Shown here: positions 12,528-22,634 of the stretch, in pieces | How the letters are laid out: each line of letters opens with the position of its first letter | Position numbering within the stretch: the stretch's first letter is position 1 | Assembly (NCBI RefSeq): GCF_000315625.1 | Contig: NW_005434669.1 | Location: 1,087,245-1,151,244 of the forward strand | From: Guillardia theta CCMP2712 | Lineage: Eukaryota; Cryptophyceae; Pyrenomonadales; Geminigeraceae | Direction: 5' to 3' | Length of the DNA: 64,000 bases | Made by a program: the position numbers and the translations under genes | Notes under the pieces: generated by a model | Told to the model about the DNA's origin: nothing | Databases searched by the model: none | What the model saw: only the letters and a program-made list of their open reading frames with translations

Positions 12528-13326
12528 CTGATACTACTCCTTCAAATCCTCCTCCTCTTGCTTCTCGATCAAGCTCACTACTACGTTCACTCTTCTACCC
12601 ACCTCCTGCCCACCATCTCTCTGCAAGTTTTCATCTTTTCGTCCTCCAATTGATCGTCCTCATCAGAACGGTAGCGGCTTCGAGAAGCATATTCGGCAGG
12701 AGCACAACCCGAGATGGTACCTTTTCTTCCTGATCTACATCAAGTCGAAGCAACCCTCCTACCTTACTGGCCAGGAGAAATTTGTATACAATCAGGTCCC
12801 TTCAAGCTCTTTCCCCCCATCTGCCCTTCCCTCCTCCTTTTCACTGATCCTTCTCTCCTCCCTGTCCCTGTCCCTTTGTTCCTCCCTCTTCTTCCTCCCC
12901 CTCGTCTTCCCCCTCCTCTTTTTCTCGCTTTATGTCACCTCATCTGTTTGCTCAGTTGCTGATTGCTGCAAACAGGTATGGCCAGCAAAAGGTCCCTTGC
13001 ATTTCGACTGGCTGCCAAGGTGAGCAGAGGAGGAAGAGGAGGGGGACGAAGAGGAATAGGAAGAGTCTGAATGTGTGTGAAGGGAGAGGACGTTTCACTT
13101 AAGCGGAGGGGATGAAGGAGACGACACGCTTTCCAAGGTATTCGTCGAGGAGGAGGAAGGAGGAAGGTGACTGAAGCTTTTGTAGATTGAGAGCAGGATG
13201 GACTCTTTCGAGGCGAAACTCGCTGGCTGCATGGAAATTCTCAAGGAAATTCAGGTAGAGCGACGACATACCCGACATGTCTCACCTTTCTACCAGGAGA
13301 GCTTGCAGAACGAGAACAAAGACTAA
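3734..13326 (+). CDS. ITPR-like: inositol 1,4,5-trisphosphate receptor-type calcium release channel
   Basis: Homolog of the IP3 receptor, the ER channel that releases calcium on binding IP3. Inferred exons: 3734-3867, 3932-5210, 5456-5538, 5589-9765, 9892-10026, 10229-11668, 11787-12116, 12218-12364, 12667-12795, 12976-13019, 13083-13137, 13186-13254, 13297-13326. They total about 2683 residues, close to animal receptors (about 2700). MIR repeats lie at about residues 155-400, RIH armadillo domains at about 500-1890, and the RIH-associated segment at about 1892-2030. Membrane segments lie between about 2200 and 2550, with an acidic linker near 2305-2370. The pore loop FIAMRGDGVRDV precedes the last helix (WLFIYVLLAIITGIVIDAF). 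A hallmark zinc-finger-like tail follows: CFICNLER, then HIRQEHNPRWY, then DWLPR and a short coiled coil. The exon of 4.18 kb is exceptional here. Joints near 10026 and 13019 are the least certain. Confidence 0.9.
5326..5385. repeat. hexanucleotide tandem repeat (CTGCTC)n inside an intron
   Basis: About ten copies of a CTGCTC unit within the inferred receptor intron 5211-5455, followed by a short GAT-rich run. Read through, it would encode an Ala-Pro tract and an Asp tract before a stop, which is absent from IP3 receptors. Splicing it out joins VKE to LKSEVYTLIAFRNLL. Confidence 0.8.
12440..12526. repeat. trinucleotide repeat (TCC)n then (TAC)n in an intron
   Basis: Adjacent (TCC)n and (TAC)n runs within the receptor intron 12365-12666. 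A one-base transition in the unit separates the two blocks, as expected from a point change spreading by slippage. Confidence 0.8.
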
Positions 13327-13408
13327 GAGGAAGATGTTGAGCGGCATGGATTGGCAGACTAGCCCTCTGTAACTAGTAAGTCTGTTGTTTGTGTATTAAA
13401 GGATTCTT

Positions 13409-14173
13409 TCATTTGAGCTCTTTGATGTCATCGAGCTTCATGCAGACTACCACTCCTCCTCCGACGTCGGTGCCGCAGCTGTGATAGTCGTACACACACA
13501 TGCCGCTCTCTCGAAAGCTTCCAACAACTATGGGACACCCATGAAGCAGCTCGTCTCTGCATCTTGTGTTGGTCCAGCTTTGCTTGCCCCCTTCCTCTTC
13601 GCTCGTCTCCTTCAACAGCCTCTCTCCTGTGCTCGCGTACCATAGCACCATAGTGATCACCATCTCCAACGCCGTCGGCATCTTGTACGGGCTGTTCTGG
13701 AGGTATGACGCGCCCTGAACGAGCTTGATGTCCTCTGGCTGCACCAGCTCCACCTGCAGCGCTCGCGCCAGCGCCTGCTGGTCCTGGTAGAGCTTGTTGG
13801 TGCTCCTGGGAAGGATATCCTTTGCGATGAGGATCCAGTAGCAGGCCTCGGGGCCCTCTAGCCCGCGCTGCGCCTTCATCTTGTCCCAGTAGTATCTGAT
13901 GCTGCAGGCGTTCCCTTCCTTGGGCGCCTGCATCACCTCCGCCATGAGGTTCATGCACATCCTCCTGCTGTTGAGGGTGGAAGGAACCAGCACGAGAAGG
14001 TGGGTCTCGCAAACTTTCTTTCCTTTCCAGATGGGGCAGGAGGCGCCCATGAGCGCCTTGATCCTCCTAGGTAGCGCCGGCTCGTCCGGCACCAGTCCAA
14101 AGTACCTCCCCCATTCCTCCTTGCCGAACTTCGCCCACGCCATGCCGCCTGCCCCCGGTTCCTCCTTCCCCAT
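13409..14173 (-). CDS. chlamydia-like conserved hypothetical protein, intronless, about 254 aa
   Basis: Single-exon frame. I chose the ATG at 14173 (MGKEEPGAGG); an upstream in-frame ATG at 14212 would add 13 residues. Recognisable blocks in order: FGKEEWGRYFGLV, PALPRRIKALMGASCPIW, KKVCETHLLVLVPSTL, a YYWDK segment, YWILIAKDILPRSTNKLYQDQ, a helical block LEMVITMVLWYASTGERL, TRCRDE, and a C-terminal IVVGSF...GVVVCMKLDDI. From memory, this block order matches a family of uncharacterised proteins in environmental chlamydiae (Parachlamydia, Waddlia and relatives). I could not run a search. Function unknown. No signal peptide or membrane helix seen. The 3' end lies 83 bp from the end of the convergent IP3-receptor CDS. 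Lack of introns beside intron-rich genes fits acquisition by transfer. Confidence 0.7.
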   Translation of the reverse strand: MGKEEPGAGGMAWAKFGKEEWGRYFGLVPDEPALPRRIKALMGASCPIWKGKKVCETHLLVLVPSTLNSRRMCMNLMAEVMQAPKEGNACSIRYYWDKMKAQRGLEGPEACYWILIAKDILPRSTNKLYQDQQALARALQVELVQPEDIKLVQGASYLQNSPYKMPTALEMVITMVLWYASTGERLLKETSEEEGGKQSWTNTRCRDELLHGCPIVVGSFRESGMCVYDYHSCGTDVGGGVVVCMKLDDIKELK

Positions 14174-14267
14174 GGTAGCCAATGAGCGGCCAATGAGGGG
14201 ATGAGGGGACAACGGGAGCTGATAGGGGATGAGGGGGACAACGGGAGCCTGTGGCTAACGTTCATGG

Positions 14268-14336
14268 GAGGGAGGGAGAGAGGGAGGGAGGGAGAGAGGG
14301 AGGGAGGGAGGGAGGGAGGGAGGGAGGGAGGGAGAA
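14268..14336. repeat. tetranucleotide repeat (GGGA)n
   Basis: Run of GGGA units with a few GAGA interruptions between the 5' ends of two divergent genes (minus-strand gene from 14173, plus-strand gene from 14511), so it lies in a shared upstream region. Confidence 0.85.
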
Positions 14337-14510
14337 GCAGGCAGCCTGGATGGCTCATGATGTTCATGCCGGCATTTTCGTGATGCTCTGAGGAATTGAG
14401 GGGATGATAACGCTATCCGCTCGTCTCACCATGATCACAGGCAGACAAGGACAGAGTTGACCAACCTGCGATGATCTTCAGCCATTGCTGACACCTTCAT
14501 CCCCCTTGAA

Positions 14511-15999
14511 ATGCTCGCGGCGAGCAAGAAGATCGGACGTCTGCTCGTGCTGCTGCTGACCACCTACCCTCTGCTGGCTGAAGCTGGCGGCAGGTAAGGA
14601 GGTGAGAGGGTAGTGCCTCTACTCAACCAAGGGAGCAGGAGGGCAGGAAGTGGCAGGCGATGCTTGTCTGCTCTGGTAGAGCCACCGACCATCGGTCAGT
14701 GCACAAACTTGTTCATCAAGGCGGTGGAGTACCGAGCATGCGTGAGCAACGAGAGCGAAGTGCAAGCCAAGGTGTGAGAGAGCGGGAGGATGAAAATATG
14801 AGAATGTCTACAGGCGACAGCAGCAAGAACAAAGCTCTCAGTCTCGGATCTGAGCGTGTACGTCAACCTGGCACAGAGTTTCCTCAACCAGCAATGCCGC
14901 CTTATGTGAGGAGCTGTTGACTGTCTTGATGCTTCGTGACTGACTTGTACATAGCTGGCAGAACTGGGTAAGAGGACAACCTTCTATTTGTACGATGACC
15001 TTGAGGCAGGTCACTCCTCCGTACTTCGTCTACACGTGCTATGGTGGCACCAAGAACTTGCAACCCTGCAACGGCCCTGAAGATCACTTCACATGTAGCT
15101 TTTCATCGCTTTTTTGGTTGATCTTGATGAGAAAATTTCTGCAGGTACCTTAGGTACATGTATACAACTGCAGCAGAACCCCAACTGGCCGGTGAAGGCC
15201 TCAGCTGTACTTGCCTCGTGTGAAGCCATGCAGGTCAATTGGTGGAACATGATCCAAACTAGTCAGTTTGGGGGGATACCAACCACTCTCTACAACGTGA
15301 GAAATCCTGATGCTGAAGCTGAGAGACTGAAGTTTCTAGCAGACGAGACAATGGTATTGCCCTTCTCAGCTGGAGTATGAGCTGGGAACAGTGTCTCTCG
15401 GATCAGTGACGGAGACGGTTTACGCTCCTTCCTCGAACCCCTGGATCTTGAGCGAGTGCGACTTGGTGGACAGGTGGGGAGATGAGGGGCAGACGCTTTG
15501 CCGTGACGTCCTTGACAGGTTCGGGCTGCCGCTGCCGAATGCTGACGCTCAGTGCGAGAACGTGACGGACACAAACCCTGTAGGGGAGAGGCACAAGCTA
15601 GAAGCGGCTCTAACGTCAGCCTTAGGTGAAGGACCAGTGCTGCGGCTACTGCGTTCTCAACAACGCTCATCTCATGCGCATGTGGAACTGCACGGCGTTA
15701 GGAGACCTCGCGCATGACCCTGTTGGCTTGAACGTGGGCACATGCTCGGCAATCTGCTGGACTAGAGCTGAAGCTTCTGCAGGCCCTCGCCCAGTACTGT
15801 CGCTTGGGAGGCTGCAAGGAGACTCGTCCATGCCTAGGGAGTCCTGTGAAGATGGGAGACCCCAAGGTGAGCGACAAGGACAGACGAGGCGACTCGAGTG
15901 CTGACGCTGTTGGCGCGTCTGCCTCAGACTCTGCTGAACCCCCTCAGTTATGCCGTGCAGTGCGATCAGCTCAACTCAGGCTGTCAAGATCAAGTGTAA
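14511..15999 (+). CDS. secreted Cys-rich protein of unknown function
   Basis: Begins with a typical signal peptide: MLAASKKIGRLLVLLLTTYP followed by LLAEAGG. Later exons give a secretory, cysteine-rich chain: IGQCTNLFIKAVEYRACVSN; a LAQSFLNQQCRL block; VYTCYGGTKNLQPCNG; LGTCIQLQQNPNWP; then segments with CCGYCVLNNAHLM, NVGTCSAICW, LAQYCRLGGCKE and finally QLNSGCQDQV before TAA at 15997. Even spacing of Cys suggests disulphide-bonded repeats in an extracellular or lumenal protein. I see no C-terminal membrane segment. The joint between exon 1 (ending near 14593) and exon 2 (starting near 14680) does not keep frame as I read it, so one boundary is wrong. Family not recognised. Confidence 0.6.
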
Positions 16000-16193
16000 G
16001 TTCACGTGCTGGTCAGGCCGAAGGTCATGATGGTGAGCAGGTGTAAACTACGTTCGGCATGTGATAACAGGATTGAAGCTCTGCGATCTCGTTTAGGATA
16101 TGGCCTTTCCGCCGCATCCAGCCATTCTTATTCTTTTCTATTTGTACTGTATTTTCCGCTAATGATTATGTCATACATGAATATTTGAAAGCA

Positions 16194-18234
16194 CTAAGCA
16201 AGGAACAAGTCTTCTGCCTCTTCGGCCTCGTTCTCCACAGCAGACTCGTACCTGCAACCTTGTTATCGCAATCGAGCTGAGAAGCAAGTCGTACGGGGCG
16301 ATGTTGAAGTAGTCAGCGTATGCTCTGCTCATCTTCAACTCGATGTCACGAAGCGTCATTCGCATCTGATCTGAAACTTGAAAGATTTCTTTCATTCTCG
16401 AGTTCTCGTCGTCGATCTTGGCTTTGCATTCTTCTTCAAGCTCTTTTCTTGCCTGCGATAGCGGTCATGTTATGCTGAGCACGACTATGTGTGTGAATTA
16501 CAAGCTCGTACTCTCGGAGCCTTGACAGCTCGGTTTGAATCTTTGACAAGTTGCTCTCCGCGCTCAGTCTCAGAACCTGCGATCCGATCAACAAATCGAA
16601 TCTCGACTGACATCCTACCTGATCTTCACGCCTCCCAGCTTGCTCTTTGAGAAACAACTGCTCCAGGCGGTTCTTCTCTTCCTCGTGCCGTTTTTTGAGT
16701 TCCTGAAGCAACGGGTGTAGCAGTCAGGCATCTTTCAGCAAGGTGCAATCAAGACGACCTCTATGTACTCCTGCAAACAAGCAAGCGTCAGTTGCCAGGC
16801 CACGAGCTAGCAGAGCGACTTTACCTTCCTCAGACGCTCTTTCTCCTTCTGCCTGTTCATTTCCTCGGCGAGCTCAGTTTCTCGCTGCTGCAGAGGATGC
16901 AGCTGGATCTCGGATTCTCTTCTCGCCTTCAGCATCATCAGAGGAGTCAATCAGCGTTTCTTAGCGTCGCTGCACCTGCTCTGCTTTACGAAGAGTTTCA
17001 CTGAGGTTTGCTATTTCTTCTGCGTTCGCTCCCTGTAGCGCTTCGATCTCCTCCTCACGTCTCTGCGCGCTCTCGCGCTCCTGTTCCAACGAGATCGCAC
17101 ATGATCGTCAGAGAACAAACAAAAAGGAAAAGGAGGAGGACAACCTGTTGCAGCATCTTCCTCAACTTGTCAAGTTCTTCTCTACCTTGCGAGCATTGAG
17201 CCAGCGCTTGTCGGAGTTGCAACCTTGCCTGAGATGAGTTTCAGAAGAGCTTCTCAGCACAACAGCATTTCAACATCATCAATATCATCATCCATTGATC
17301 GCGTCGGCGAGATTCCGTTGAGATACTCGGCAGTTCCGCGTATCAGAGTGCTTTCATAGCGGTAGTTCTCTGACCCTTCTCTCCTCTCGAAAGTCAACCG
17401 CACTCGTGAGCCCTGGGGTCCGAGGATGAGGCCTCGCAATGTTGAGAGAGGTTCGCCGATGACCTGAAAAGGAGATCAATGAAGAGCTGGGACAAGAAGC
17501 GCATGCCAACATCTCTGTCATCCACGGCAAGAATCATGTCGCCAACTCTCACAGATCCCTCGCGTTCTGCGGATCCTCCGCTCACGATAGTCTTGACGTA
17601 TACCGATCCATCGTTCTCCTGCTGAAAGAAATACCTACTCCCGCTTGTACTGCAACATGAGGAAGAAGAGTAAGAAAACATCTCTAGATCCCATTCACAA
17701 AACATTTTGATTCGCCATGTTGTCTTATGAGGATGATTGAAATCTGGTGGCATTATTGGGTAACAAAACAACAGCACACTCACATCGAACATCAACCTAT
17801 TAACAACCTTATCTATCTCAAAGTCGTTACTGTGTTCTCAAGCAGTTAGAACAAAAGGAATCTTTTGCAAACTATCTCAGAGGCCTTCATTTCATTTTGT
17901 AAATTTGTTACAAGCATCCTTCTCATTGCTATGCCCAACCTCCCACCTCCACAAAAGAAACGTCAAGCTACAAGCTTTTGAATCTCATATCTTCAAAGCA
18001 CCGTGAAACATCATCTTTGTTGCAAACAAAAAAGCAAGCCACCTCGTCTACTCACACCCTGGTCTACTTCACCTTGGTGATCGTAAATACCTTTTCAATC
18101 ACCATCCTCATCGCTGCTATAGGATGAACATCATCAAGAGCATCATCATCGATTTCGTGAGCATTGTCATCGTCTCGCTTACCGATTCCTGACTCCATTA
18201 CCGCATCTCGTCCACTTGCGCTACCTCCGTACAT
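16194..18234 (-). CDS. PDZ-domain protein with C-terminal coiled coil
   Basis: Minus-strand gene of about ten short exons. A PDZ domain (protein-protein binding fold) is read from about 17650 to 17390: FFQQENDGSVYVKTIVSGGS, then SVRVGDMILAVDDRD joined across an intron to VIGEPLSTLRGLILGPQGS and VRLTFERR. Exons down to 16300 then encode long charged coiled coils (LRQALAQCSQGREELDKLRK; ELKKRHEEEKNRLEQLF; IQTELSRLREYE). The end reads FNIAPYESAVENEAEEAEDL and stops at 16194. A possible first exon, 18091-18234 (MYGGSASGRDAVMESGIG, ending MRMVIEK), lies upstream; its membership is inferred. Likely a cytoplasmic scaffold. No partner can be named. Confidence 0.65.
16252..16294 (-). other. 43-nt intron flanked by a GTACGA direct repeat
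   Basis: Read on the minus strand, the intron starts GTACGACTTG and ends TTGCAG, and the next exon starts GTACGAG. Removing it restores an acidic C-terminus ending DLFLA; without removal the frame runs into an Arg/Cys-rich tail. Confidence 0.55.
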
Positions 18235-18399
18235 GTTTGAGCAGTAGCCAATGACCCCACCCCCTGCAATTCCAGTCTTGTCGTTTCTAGGCTGACTGCG
18301 TGACCGCTTTCTCCTGAGTATGGCACATATCCTTCTGGCATTATGGCAAGAGACTCAAAATCTCTACCTTACGCTGGAAGGCTAGAGAGGCCAATCTTG

Positions 18400-18800
18400 T
18401 TTCTAATACCACCCCCTTCAACCCCCACCTGGCTACACCACTACCCCCCCGTTGCCCCTTTAGTAGGATAACGGTAGTCAAGGTCCGCGTTCGAACGACA
18501 AACTAAATCTTGTTGAGCTAAACCAGAGGGTTTAGTCAAGTAGTGTAGTACTGAACCAACACAGATAACGGCCCGGGCCGGGGCGCGGGAGTCACCGTGA
18601 CCCCAAGTTAACAATTTTACTCGGCGGCCCAGGCCCCGGGCATGTTGGCACTTCGAGTAAATCTGCAGGCAGCGACCACGCGGGCCTCTTTACTTATTCA
18701 GAGTCACTGAATTCAAACCAGAACCGACTCAGTAGATGGCGGGAGTCCAGCCCATGGCCACTGACGTTCAACCGTTCCAAAACTTTCGAAGACGCGCCGG
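18400..18800. repeat. C-rich tract followed by a GC-rich island
   Basis: Positions 18405-18470 are G-poor with words such as ACCACCCCC and CCACTACCCCC. From 18478 to about 18800 the sequence switches to the GC island type: CGGCCCGGGCCGGGG near 18570, GAGTCACCGTGACCCC near 18590, and GTCACTGA near 18703. No gene seen. Confidence 0.55.
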
Positions 18801-18812
18801 GCAGGTGGAGGA

Positions 18813-21438
18813 CTAACGTCTGTACCGATAGCGCTTGAAGTTGAAGTAGAGGTGAAGAATTCCTCTGCAGAGCAGGTCAGATCGCAAGAGACGGTAGGAA
18901 GTCACCTGTCGAAAGTGCACTTGAAGCCTTTCTTGTGCGAGAACTCCCACTCCTTGTTCACAATGCGAAAACTGCGGGGAAGGATGAGGAAGACATTCGA
19001 TCACAGAGAAATCAACGCACGCCAAGTCCTCGTAGGGGGGGCCGGCCGAGAAGCGAAGGATCTTGGTCTCCGGGTTGTTGTCGGCCTCGAGCTTGAAGAC
19101 CGGAGTCTTGGTCTTGTCGATGAGATCAGGATAGAAGATGTTGAACTTGTAGCCCTGCCGCGAGTTTAGAGAGCAGCCTACAAGTCAAGAGACGTCAAGG
19201 CTTACTTGAACGATCTTTGGTGGAGGATTGTCTTGATCGTAATGAGTCTGTTGGAGAGGTGAGAATCGAGTACAGCAAGACGAGGACGCGCAAAGTGGAG
19301 AGGAGGAGGACAAAGGGAAGAGAAGATGAGCAAAGAGGACAGACGAACCTGGTTGTACTTGTTCCACTCGTAGCCGGTGTGAACGCGGTTGAAGAATCTC
19401 GGTTTGCGAGGACGGTACTTATCATGCCAAGAGTAGACCTGGTCGACTTACACATGAGATGACGTGGGAGAAATCATGAGAGCCTGACTTGATTGTCGAG
19501 GGAGATCTCATCAGTGAAGACCGCCTCATCCTCTTCGAGTGTCTTGTCCATCGAGTCATAGAGCTGCGGGCAGTAGTCACACCGTTTGCACTTTGGTGAA
19601 TCTGCAACACCTGATCCTCCATGCTCCTGCTCTTGACTTCTCTGAACTTGTTCGTCTCCGCCTCCAAGACAGCCTGCAGCATCATGACGATTGTGATGAT
19701 CGCCGAGCAGGAAAACCTTGCGCTTCTGCTCAATTTGCTGCTTGTCTTCTGCCTCGTCGACCGCTGGAAGAAAAGTCAGTCTGGCTGTCTCGTTTTCTTG
19801 CATCTTACCATCATCACCGCGGTAAGACCGATCCAAGACAGGACTGACGAACCCTGTCATTGAAAAAGGGAACAGAAAGTAGCAACACCTGAAGCTTCCT
19901 TGGTTGTCGCTCTCCTCTCCTTCGCTTGCAGCCTCCTCCTTGTCATCCTCCTTCGAACTCTCCTGCACAGCAGCACCTTTCATCATCATCCCAGCATCAT
20001 TCCTCGTCTCTCACCTTCTCCTCCATCCTTGGACCTGCCGGCTTAAGAGCCACAGTATGAACCTGCGACTCGAGGGCGCTGAGACGCCGACGGAGGATCG
20101 ACTGATGGATCTCCTTGAGCGTCGCCTTGGCCTTGGCGACCACGATCCTCCTCAGACAAGTTTCCCAGAACTCCGTGTCGGAAGCCGAGTCACCCTCCAG
20201 CATGTCCTTGATCTCCTTCTCCTGCTCTTCCAGCTCCCTCCTGCTTTTGCCTTGGAACATCTTAACAATGTCAGCATGCACAGCAGCATGGACGCCGTCG
20301 AGATAATGCCCGCTCCTTCCCTCGGCTGCCCATGCTGCTTGACGACGAGCATCCTGAAGGAAAAGTGAGTTGAGGACAAGAAAGAAGTGAGGGAGGACTT
20401 ACCTGAAGCTCATCCTCGCACACCGTAGTCATGCACTCCCAGAACAATACGTTCTCCATGTCGAGATTGCGATACATTTCTATGTCCCTCTCTAGCTCCT
20501 CCAGAGCAGCAATCTGTGTGTGAACGGAGTGAGACGAGGAGTGAAGGAAGATGACTCTGATCAACAGATGAGACGGACGCGAGGGCGCGAAACGATTCAG
20601 AGGGGGGTTAGAGGGAGCGAAAGGATCCAACCTGAAGGCCTTTGAAAAGCTTGTACGGCTCCGTCATTTCGACCTGCGGAGGAAGTCAAGAATGCCTGTG
20701 GTGGTCGATGGGATCTCACCTCCATGTTGTCTTCGATGAGATTCTTTGCCAAGATGTCAATGGGTCTTGCGCGACCTTCCTTGAGCCGAATCTTTGAACG
20801 GATCTTCGCTTGCTCCAAGTGAAACTTATCCGCGTTTCTCTCCCATTCAGCATGTTGCTGGTCTTCTTGCTGCCTCTGCATTCTCGCCTTCTCTTCTTCC
20901 AGCCATGCCTGCTCTCGCTCTCTTTCTTCTCGCCTTTGCTTCACCTGTCAACAACTAAGAAGAAGTCAAGAGGGTCAATGGGTCACCTTTTGCACTTCAT
21001 CTTCGATCATTCGCTTCCTCTCATCCTCATGGCGACGACGTTCTCTCTCTGACATCTGCTCGTAAGGCTTGTATCTGTGATCACGCGAGGTCTGGACAGT
21101 TTCTTCCTTCTTGTGCCAACGAAACTGCTGTGTGATGTTGCTATCTCCAAAGCGATTGTTTTCATCCGTGTAGCTAATGGCACACAAACAATCTTAACAA
21201 CGCACATCAAGTCGTATGAGGAAATACCCGCAGATTGTATTTCTTTCTTCTTCCTTCAACCGTTTAAGAGCCCTTGCATTGTTCAAGTTAGAATCGTTTT
21301 CTTTACACAGCAAGCAATCTACTTCTTGGCAAGACGACGATTCATCTTTTCCTCTCTGGTCCTACAGCAACGGATTAGAGACTAATTGTACCTTGCAAGC
21401 TGTAAAGCTTACTCTGCCATTTTGTGAAGCTTTTTTGA

Positions 21439-21524
<86 letters not shown>

Positions 21525-21585
21525 TCCTGTCGCGCTCCCTGCTCCGATCTCTTCCTCTGCTTCTGTCTCGTTCCCTGGAAAGCAT
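18813..21585 (-). CDS. CACTIN: Cactin, spliceosome-associated protein
   Basis: Clear Cactin homolog. In other eukaryotes Cactin is a nuclear factor bound to the spliceosome and needed for accurate splicing. The ATG at 21585 is followed by an Arg/Asp/Ser-rich N-terminus ([18 protein letters not shown], then about 15 RD pairs). Next come the coiled-coil block ([19 protein letters not shown]), the conserved mid-domain ([47 protein letters not shown]) and the family-defining C-terminus. That end reads [61 protein letters not shown], then [13 protein letters not shown] and stop. About ten short introns interrupt it. Length fits the family. The RD tract is encoded by a GGGACA hexamer array. Confidence 0.93.
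21437..21532. repeat. hexanucleotide repeat (CCCTGT)n coding for the Cactin Arg-Asp tract
   Basis: About sixteen CCCTGT units on the plus strand; on the minus strand the unit reads AGGGAC, that is Arg-Asp, continuing the RD/RS-rich N-terminus. A six-base unit preserves the frame whatever the copy number. Confidence 0.85.
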
Positions 21586-22634
21586 GGTGAGAAGTTTTCA
21601 GACAGGATACATTTGTTCACCGATCATCGCTTCTCCTTCTGTCGTCTCTTCCCATCTTGTCTCGATATCGACCTTTGTCCAGTGTCACTAGAGGTGTTAG
21701 CGCTGTGGATTCAAGGTTGACCCCCATTGTATCTCCTCAACAGTGACCGTTAACTCCCATAACAACCACGAGGGAGTCCAGGATCGGTATGAAGGTATCA
21801 AACACATTAATTCCTCTATCCTTGACTTTCTCTACTTTTGATTGTTGTAAATGCTCATCATTTTGTGATCTTCCTGCCTACCGTGTCCTCTTTGTGACAT
21901 GTACATAGCATACAATCTGGCTCTTCCTCCTCCTGCACCTTCTGCTCTCCTGCCTCTCTCTCTCCTTGTATCATCTCCTCCCTTTCCTCCCTCTTTCTCC
22001 CCTCCTCCCCTCCCGCCTCCTCCCGCCTCCTCCCGCCTCCGCATTCTCCTCCAAACATTCTTCCCCGCCTATGAGCTCGTGCTTGCCATGGCAGCGGCAA
22101 CAGTATGAATGAGGGTGATGAAACTTTTCTCAGAAACAAGGGGGTTGGGGTGGTACTTCATTAGGTGAATACTGGAATTGTAGGGATAATACAAGGAAAT
22201 CGAGGCGGGTAATAGGGGTCATTGAATGGGAAGGAATCATAGTTGGGTGGGGTAGTCTACGTAATGCAGGAAGAGACGAGTTGAGGTCGGTAGCCGAGGA
22301 AGAGGAGGGCAAGAACGTAGAACGAGGAGGGCCACTTTTAGTCGGGTAAGAGCAGGGCGAGGAGTGATAAGCAGTGTAAGGAAGCGTAAGGAAGAGGAAG
22401 AGGATGGAGAAGATGAGGGTAGAATGCAGAAGTTCCTCTGATATGATTCGCCTTGAGCGGGCATGCAGGTCAGATGATTGTCAAAGCAAAGCATGAGGGC
22501 ATATGTTTGAGGAGAAAATACTCTCATAATGAAACCCCTACATGTTCTCTAAATCATTCTGACGCACGTGTCCTACCAGTGTGAATCTGAGGACATGATC
22601 TCGTTCTCTTGACCAGTTTAAGTTGCTTCCGAGC
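21586..22634. other. intergenic region with reversed C-rich tract
   Basis: No gene seen. 21900-22040 is a C/T-rich run. About 22140-22420 is G-rich on the plus strand (GGGGTTGGGGTGGTAC, GGGTGGGGTAG), which is the reverse-complement version of the TACCCC/CCACCC tracts found elsewhere in the window. It lies between the 5' ends of Cactin (minus) and the PDZ gene (plus). Confidence 0.4.
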
